NCBI GenBank assembly: GCA_002435715.1
Contig: DISD01000020.1
Span: 1-17,252 of the forward strand
Direction of reading: 5' to 3'
DNA: 17,252 bases
Origin: Rhodospirillaceae bacterium UBA6219
Lineage (GTDB): Bacteria; Pseudomonadota; Alphaproteobacteria; Rhodospirillales; Magnetospirillaceae
Positions 14,027 to 17,252 of this stretch are shown here, one piece after another. The first letter of the stretch is position 1. Each line of letters begins with the position of its first letter. The notes beneath the pieces are model-generated. The model saw only the letters and a program-made list of their open reading frames with translations, searched no databases and was not told the DNA's origin. Both the position numbers and the translations under genes were made by a program.

Positions 14027-16017
14027 GCCGCCTCCGCCGCTTCGAAGGTGACCAATTGCGCTCCGTCGGTGACCGGGTCACCGGCGGCGAACAGCACTTC
14101 CTTGACCACGCCGTCGGCCGGGGCCTTGATGGCGTGTTCCATCTTCATAGCTTCCACCACCACCAGGACTTGGCCCTTTTCCACCTTGTCACCAGCGGAG
14201 ACCAGCACCTGGACCAAGGTGCCGGTCATGGGGGCGGCCAACGACCCCCCCACTTCGGCATCCTGGTCGGCGGCCTTGGCCGAGGGATCGTCCAGCTTCA
14301 GCTTCCAGGCGCGGCCGGCTTCCAGCACGGTGATGTCGAAACCCTGGATGACCACGGTGGCGGATTGACGTTCGCCGTTGATTTCGGCGGTGATGACGCG
14401 TCCCGACCGGCTGGCGCCGCGCACCACGCATTTGCCTTCGCCCATTTCCATGTCCCAGCCATTGGTGCGGAAATGGACAGCGGTCAGGCGCAGGTTTTCG
14501 CCGTCATACAGGCGGAAATCGTGGTGGTTGTCGTCGTTCATGCGCCAGCCATTGGTCAGGCGCCACGGCGAATGGGGATCGTCGCGACGGCCCGGCTGTT
14601 GGGCGCGGTCCATCAGCATCGCGGCCGCTGCGAACGCCAAGGCGTTGTCGGGTACGGCGCCGGCCGGTTTCATCAGATCGTCCTTATGACGGCCGATGAA
14701 GCCGGTATCCACCTGGAAGGCGGCAAAGGCCGGATGACCGGCGATGGCCGACAGGAAGCCCACATTGGTGGTCGTGCCGGCGATGTGGTAATCGGCCAGG
14801 GCCCGGCGCAGGCGCCTAAGCGCCCGATCACGGTCTTCGTCCCAGACGATCAATTTCGCGATCATCGGGTCGTAATAGGCGGTGACGCTGTCCCCCTGAC
14901 GCACCCCGGTGTCGACGCGCACATGCTGGTTTTCGCTGGGCGGCGCCAGATGCACCAAGGTGCCGGTGGCCGGCAGGAAGTCGCGGTCGGCATCCTCGGC
15001 ATAGATGCGGGCCTCGAAGGCGTGACCCTTGCGCACCAATTCGTGCTGACCCAAGGGCAGCGGACGGCCAGAGGCCACCAACAACTGCCATTCCACCAGA
15101 TCCTGTCCGGTGATCATCTCGGTCACCGGGTGTTCCACCTGCAGGCGGGTGTTCATTTCGATGAAATAGAACTGGCCGTCCTGGTACAGGAATTCGACGG
15201 TGCCGGCGCCCACGTAATTGACCGCCTTGGCGGCGGCGACGGCGGCTTCGCCCATGGCTTGGCGGATTTCGTCGGCCAGCAGCGGGGCGGGGGCTTCCTC
15301 GATGACTTTTTGGTGGCGGCGCTGGACGGAGCAATCGCGTTCGAACAGATAGACGCCATTGCCCAAGCTGTCGCAGAACACCTGGATTTCCACATGGCGC
15401 GGATGGTCCAGATAACGTTCCAGCAGCAGCGAATCATCGCCGAACGCCGCCTTGGCTTCGCGCTTGGCACCACGGATGGCGTCCAGCAGCTCGGATTCGG
15501 CATTGACCACCCGCATGCCCTTGCCGCCGCCGCCGGCACTGGCCTTGACCAGCACCGGATAGCCCATCTTGTTGGCGGCTGCGACCAATTCGGCTTCGTC
15601 CTGGCCCTGGCCGTGATAGCCCGGCACCAGCGGCACGCCAGCGGCATCCATCAGCCGCTTGGATTCGGCCTTGGACCCCATGGCGCGGATGGCCGGGGCG
15701 GGCGGACCCATGAAGACGATACCCGATTGGGCGCAGGCTTCGGCGAAATCGGCGTTTTCCGACAAAAAGCCGTAACCGGGATGCACTGCTTGCGCCCCCG
15801 TGCGCTTGGCGGCCTTGATGATTTTGTCGGCGCGCAGATAGCTTTCACCGGCCGGGGCCGGGCCGATCAACACCGCTTCGTCGGCCAGGGCCACATGCAT
15901 GGCATTGGCATCGGCTTCGGAATAGACGGCGACGGTGCGGATGCCCAAACGCTTGGCGGTGCGCATGACCCGACAGGCGATTTCGCCGCGATTGGCGACA
16001 AGAATCTTGTCAAACAT
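14023..16017 (-). CDS. mccA: methylcrotonoyl-CoA carboxylase alpha (biotin) subunit
   Basis: A 664-residue biotin-dependent carboxylase subunit that carboxylates its own biotin with ATP and bicarbonate for transfer to 3-methylcrotonyl-CoA. Domains in order are: biotin carboxylase N-terminal (ILVANRGEIACRV, 5-17), ATP-grasp with Gly-rich loop AGGGGKGM (161-168) and the active-site segment FIEMNTRLQVEH (285-296), BC C-terminal domain, a BT-type linker (about 460-590), and BCCP with VEAMKMEH carrying biotinyl Lys625. ATG 16017 is chosen because the family starts MFxKILVANRGEI and GGGGGGAC lies about 8 nt upstream; a longer upstream frame is rejected. It is 1 nt from the liuC stop. Neighbours mccB, liuC and mvaB make the methylcrotonoyl assignment firmer than propionyl- or acetyl-CoA carboxylase. 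Also called liuD. Confidence 0.95.
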   Translation of the reverse strand: MFDKILVANRGEIACRVMRTAKRLGIRTVAVYSEADANAMHVALADEAVLIGPAPAGESYLRADKIIKAAKRTGAQAVHPGYGFLSENADFAEACAQSGIVFMGPPAPAIRAMGSKAESKRLMDAAGVPLVPGYHGQGQDEAELVAAANKMGYPVLVKASAGGGGKGMRVVNAESELLDAIRGAKREAKAAFGDDSLLLERYLDHPRHVEIQVFCDSLGNGVYLFERDCSVQRRHQKVIEEAPAPLLADEIRQAMGEAAVAAAKAVNYVGAGTVEFLYQDGQFYFIEMNTRLQVEHPVTEMITGQDLVEWQLLVASGRPLPLGQHELVRKGHAFEARIYAEDADRDFLPATGTLVHLAPPSENQHVRVDTGVRQGDSVTAYYDPMIAKLIVWDEDRDRALRRLRRALADYHIAGTTTNVGFLSAIAGHPAFAAFQVDTGFIGRHKDDLMKPAGAVPDNALAFAAAAMLMDRAQQPGRRDDPHSPWRLTNGWRMNDDNHHDFRLYDGENLRLTAVHFRTNGWDMEMGEGKCVVRGASRSGRVITAEINGERQSATVVIQGFDITVLEAGRAWKLKLDDPSAKAADQDAEVGGSLAAPMTGTLVQVLVSAGDKVEKGQVLVVVEAMKMEHAIKAPADGVVKEVLFAAGDPVTDGAQLVTFEAAEAA

Positions 16018-16018
16018 A

Positions 16019-16807
16019 TCAGTGTCCCCCCAACCAAGTGGGTTTGCGCTTTTCCAGGAAGGCCCGCACCCCTTCGCGCCCTTCATCGGAGGCGCGGATG
16101 GTGGCGATGCGGTTGGCGGTCCAGTCGCGCAAATCGTCGTTCAATTCATCTTCGGTGGCGCGTACCGCCAGTTCCTTGGCGGCTTGCATGGCCTGGGGGC
16201 CGTTGTTCGACAGCGCCTTGATCCAGCGGTCGCGGACTTCCGCCAATTGCTCGGCGGGCACCACTTCCGAGACCAGACCCAGTTCGACGGCCTTGGTGGC
16301 GGAAAAGGTTTCGGCGGTCTGGAAGTAACGCCGCGACGCCCGCCCGCCGATGGCGCGCACCACATAAGGACTGATGACGGCGGGGATCAGCCCCAGCTTG
16401 ACTTCCGACAGGCAGAAGCTGGCGGTATCCGCCGCGACCACCATGTCGCAGCACGCCGCCAAACCGACGCCGCCGCCATAGGCCGGGCCCTGCACCACGC
16501 CGATCACCGGCTTGGGGCTGCTGTCGATGGTGGACATCAGCTTGGCCAAGGCCCGCGAATCGGCCAGGTTCTGGGCCAAATCGTATTCGGCCATACGTTT
16601 CATCCAGTTCAGGTCGGCCCCGGCGGAAAAGCTTTTGCCGGTGGCGTCCAACACGATGATGCGGGTGGCCGGGTCGGTGATGGCGGCTTCGAAGGCTTGC
16701 GTCAGTTCGACGATCAAGGCGTCGTCGAAGGCGTTGTGACGTTCGGCCCGGTTCATGGTGATGAAGCGGGTGGGGCCGTCATTGCGGATGATCAGGGAAT
16801 CGCTCAT
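16019..16807 (-). CDS. liuC: methylglutaconyl-CoA hydratase (crotonase family)
   Basis: A 262-residue crotonase-fold hydratase that converts 3-methylglutaconyl-CoA to HMG-CoA. The oxyanion-hole segment FSAGADLNWM (60-69) and the stretch SEVKLGLIPAVISPYV (134-149), carrying a probable catalytic Glu135, are characteristic of bacterial LiuC-like enzymes. The first of the two classical crotonase glutamates is replaced: GGGVGLAACC (111-120) has Gly115 where enoyl-CoA hydratase has Glu. I believe this is shared with bacterial relatives, but it was not checked by alignment. The gene begins 4 nt after the mccB stop and ends 1 nt before the mccA start, so substrate and product flow match its neighbours. 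A related role on other short branched enoyl-CoAs is possible. Confidence 0.9.
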   Translation of the reverse strand: MSDSLIIRNDGPTRFITMNRAERHNAFDDALIVELTQAFEAAITDPATRIIVLDATGKSFSAGADLNWMKRMAEYDLAQNLADSRALAKLMSTIDSSPKPVIGVVQGPAYGGGVGLAACCDMVVAADTASFCLSEVKLGLIPAVISPYVVRAIGGRASRRYFQTAETFSATKAVELGLVSEVVPAEQLAEVRDRWIKALSNNGPQAMQAAKELAVRATEDELNDDLRDWTANRIATIRASDEGREGVRAFLEKRKPTWLGGH

Positions 16808-16811
16808 GGCT

Positions 16812-17252
16812 TTACATCCGGAACACGCCGAACTTGGTCGGCTTGATGGGGGCGTTCAGCGAAGCGGAAATACCCAAGCCCAACACCATGCGGGTTTCGG
16901 CCGGGTCCACCAGACCGTCGTCCCACAGACGGGCGCCGGCGTAATAGGGGTGGCCCTGGCTTTCATACTGGGCGCGCACCGGGGCCTTGAAGGCCTCGAT
17001 TTCATCGGCGGGCCAGTCCTGGCCCTTGGCGGCCATGGCGTCTTTCTTGATCTGGGCCAGCACACCGGCGGCCTGCTCGCCGCCCATCACCGAGATGCGC
17101 CCGGTGGGCCACATCCACAGCATGCGCGGCTGGAAGGCGCGGCCACACATGCCGTAATTGCCGGCACCGAACGAACCGCCGATCAGCATGGTGAATTTGG
17201 GCACGTTGGCGCAGGCGACAGCCGTCACCATCTTGGCGCCGTCCTTGGCGAT
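16812..17252 (-). CDS. mccB: methylcrotonoyl-CoA carboxylase beta (carboxyltransferase) subunit, C-terminal part
   Basis: The gene enters from the right edge; its last 146 residues are visible and read IAKDGAKMVTAV onward without interruption to TAA at 16812-16814. They belong to the carboxyltransferase C-domain: GGSFGAGNYGMCGRA (acyl-CoA and biotin oxyanion region), then MWPTGRISVMGGEQAAGVL and the closing region with WDDGLVDPAETRMVLGLGI. The beta subunit transfers carboxyl from the biotin of MccA to 3-methylcrotonyl-CoA, giving 3-methylglutaconyl-CoA, the substrate of LiuC. It is the first visible gene of the operon; an isovaleryl-CoA dehydrogenase gene would be expected further right. Also called liuB. 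Confidence 0.95.
   Translation of the reverse strand: MAKDGAKMVTAVACANVPKFTMLIGGSFGAGNYGMCGRAFQPRMLWMWPTGRISVMGGEQAAGVLAQIKKDAMAAKGQDWPADEIEAFKAPVRAQYESQGHPYYAGARLWDDGLVDPAETRMVLGLGISASLNAPIKPTKFGVFRM

Noticed and set aside
14056..16221. 721-codon open frame on the plus strand opposite mccA
   Set aside because: A shadow of a GC-rich gene: low-complexity Gly/His/Gln composition, no domain, no RBS. MccA motifs are complete on the minus strand.
1..17252. tRNA/rRNA genes, CRISPR arrays, insertion sequences, toxin-antitoxin or defence genes
   Set aside because: None could be supported: no cloverleaf-like segment, no direct-repeat array, no transposase, and nearly all sequence is accounted for by core genes.

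Overview
The window is GC-rich, densely packed bacterial DNA. Gene content, an AspRS with a His at the anticodon-recognition position, a DUF1849/EipB C-terminus and family-level similarity all point to an alphaproteobacterium, most likely a Rhodospirillales member of the Magnetospirillum type. That assignment is inference from protein style, not from a marker gene. I see no mobile elements, CRISPR arrays, rRNA or tRNA genes.

Left part (1-2888): the 3' end of a probable EipB-family periplasmic protein, then a TPR protein of unknown function. A 134-bp convergent gap holding four back-to-back stem-loops separates it from an HI0933/BaiN-like flavoprotein on the minus strand. A second hairpin cluster at 2786-2869 follows the next minus-strand gene, sixA.

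Polyphosphate / phosphohistidine block (2889-7194): sixA (minus) is divergent from a ppk1-ppx operon (plus). The 147-bp spacer between them carries a good sigma70-type promoter and two CTGTCA(T/C) half-sites. ppk1 probably starts at a TTG codon. ppk1 and ppx are 4 bp apart, so synthesis and hydrolysis of polyphosphate are encoded as one unit.

Signalling / RNA block (7191-10055, minus): an RNase D gene followed 18 or so bp later by an orphan membrane histidine kinase with a MASE1-like sensor. The kinase stop codon overlaps the ppx stop codon by 4 nt.

Lipoprotein and aspS (10227-13001, plus): an uncharacterised lipoprotein behind a strikingly AT-rich upstream region, then aspS. The short spacer between them holds a terminator-like hairpin plus T7. 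Its right arm contains the presumed aspS ribosome-binding site, and a perfect TTGACA lies just before its left arm. A strong bidirectional terminator follows aspS.

Leucine/isovalerate catabolism operon (17252-13133, minus): mccB (partial), methylglutaconyl-CoA hydratase, biotin-carrying mccA and HMG-CoA lyase, with spacings of 4, 1 and -4 nt. Together these convert 3-methylcrotonyl-CoA to acetoacetate plus acetyl-CoA. Most of the window is ordinary core metabolism; the points worth a second look lie in the intergenic architecture, the aspS leader and the uncharacterised lipoprotein.
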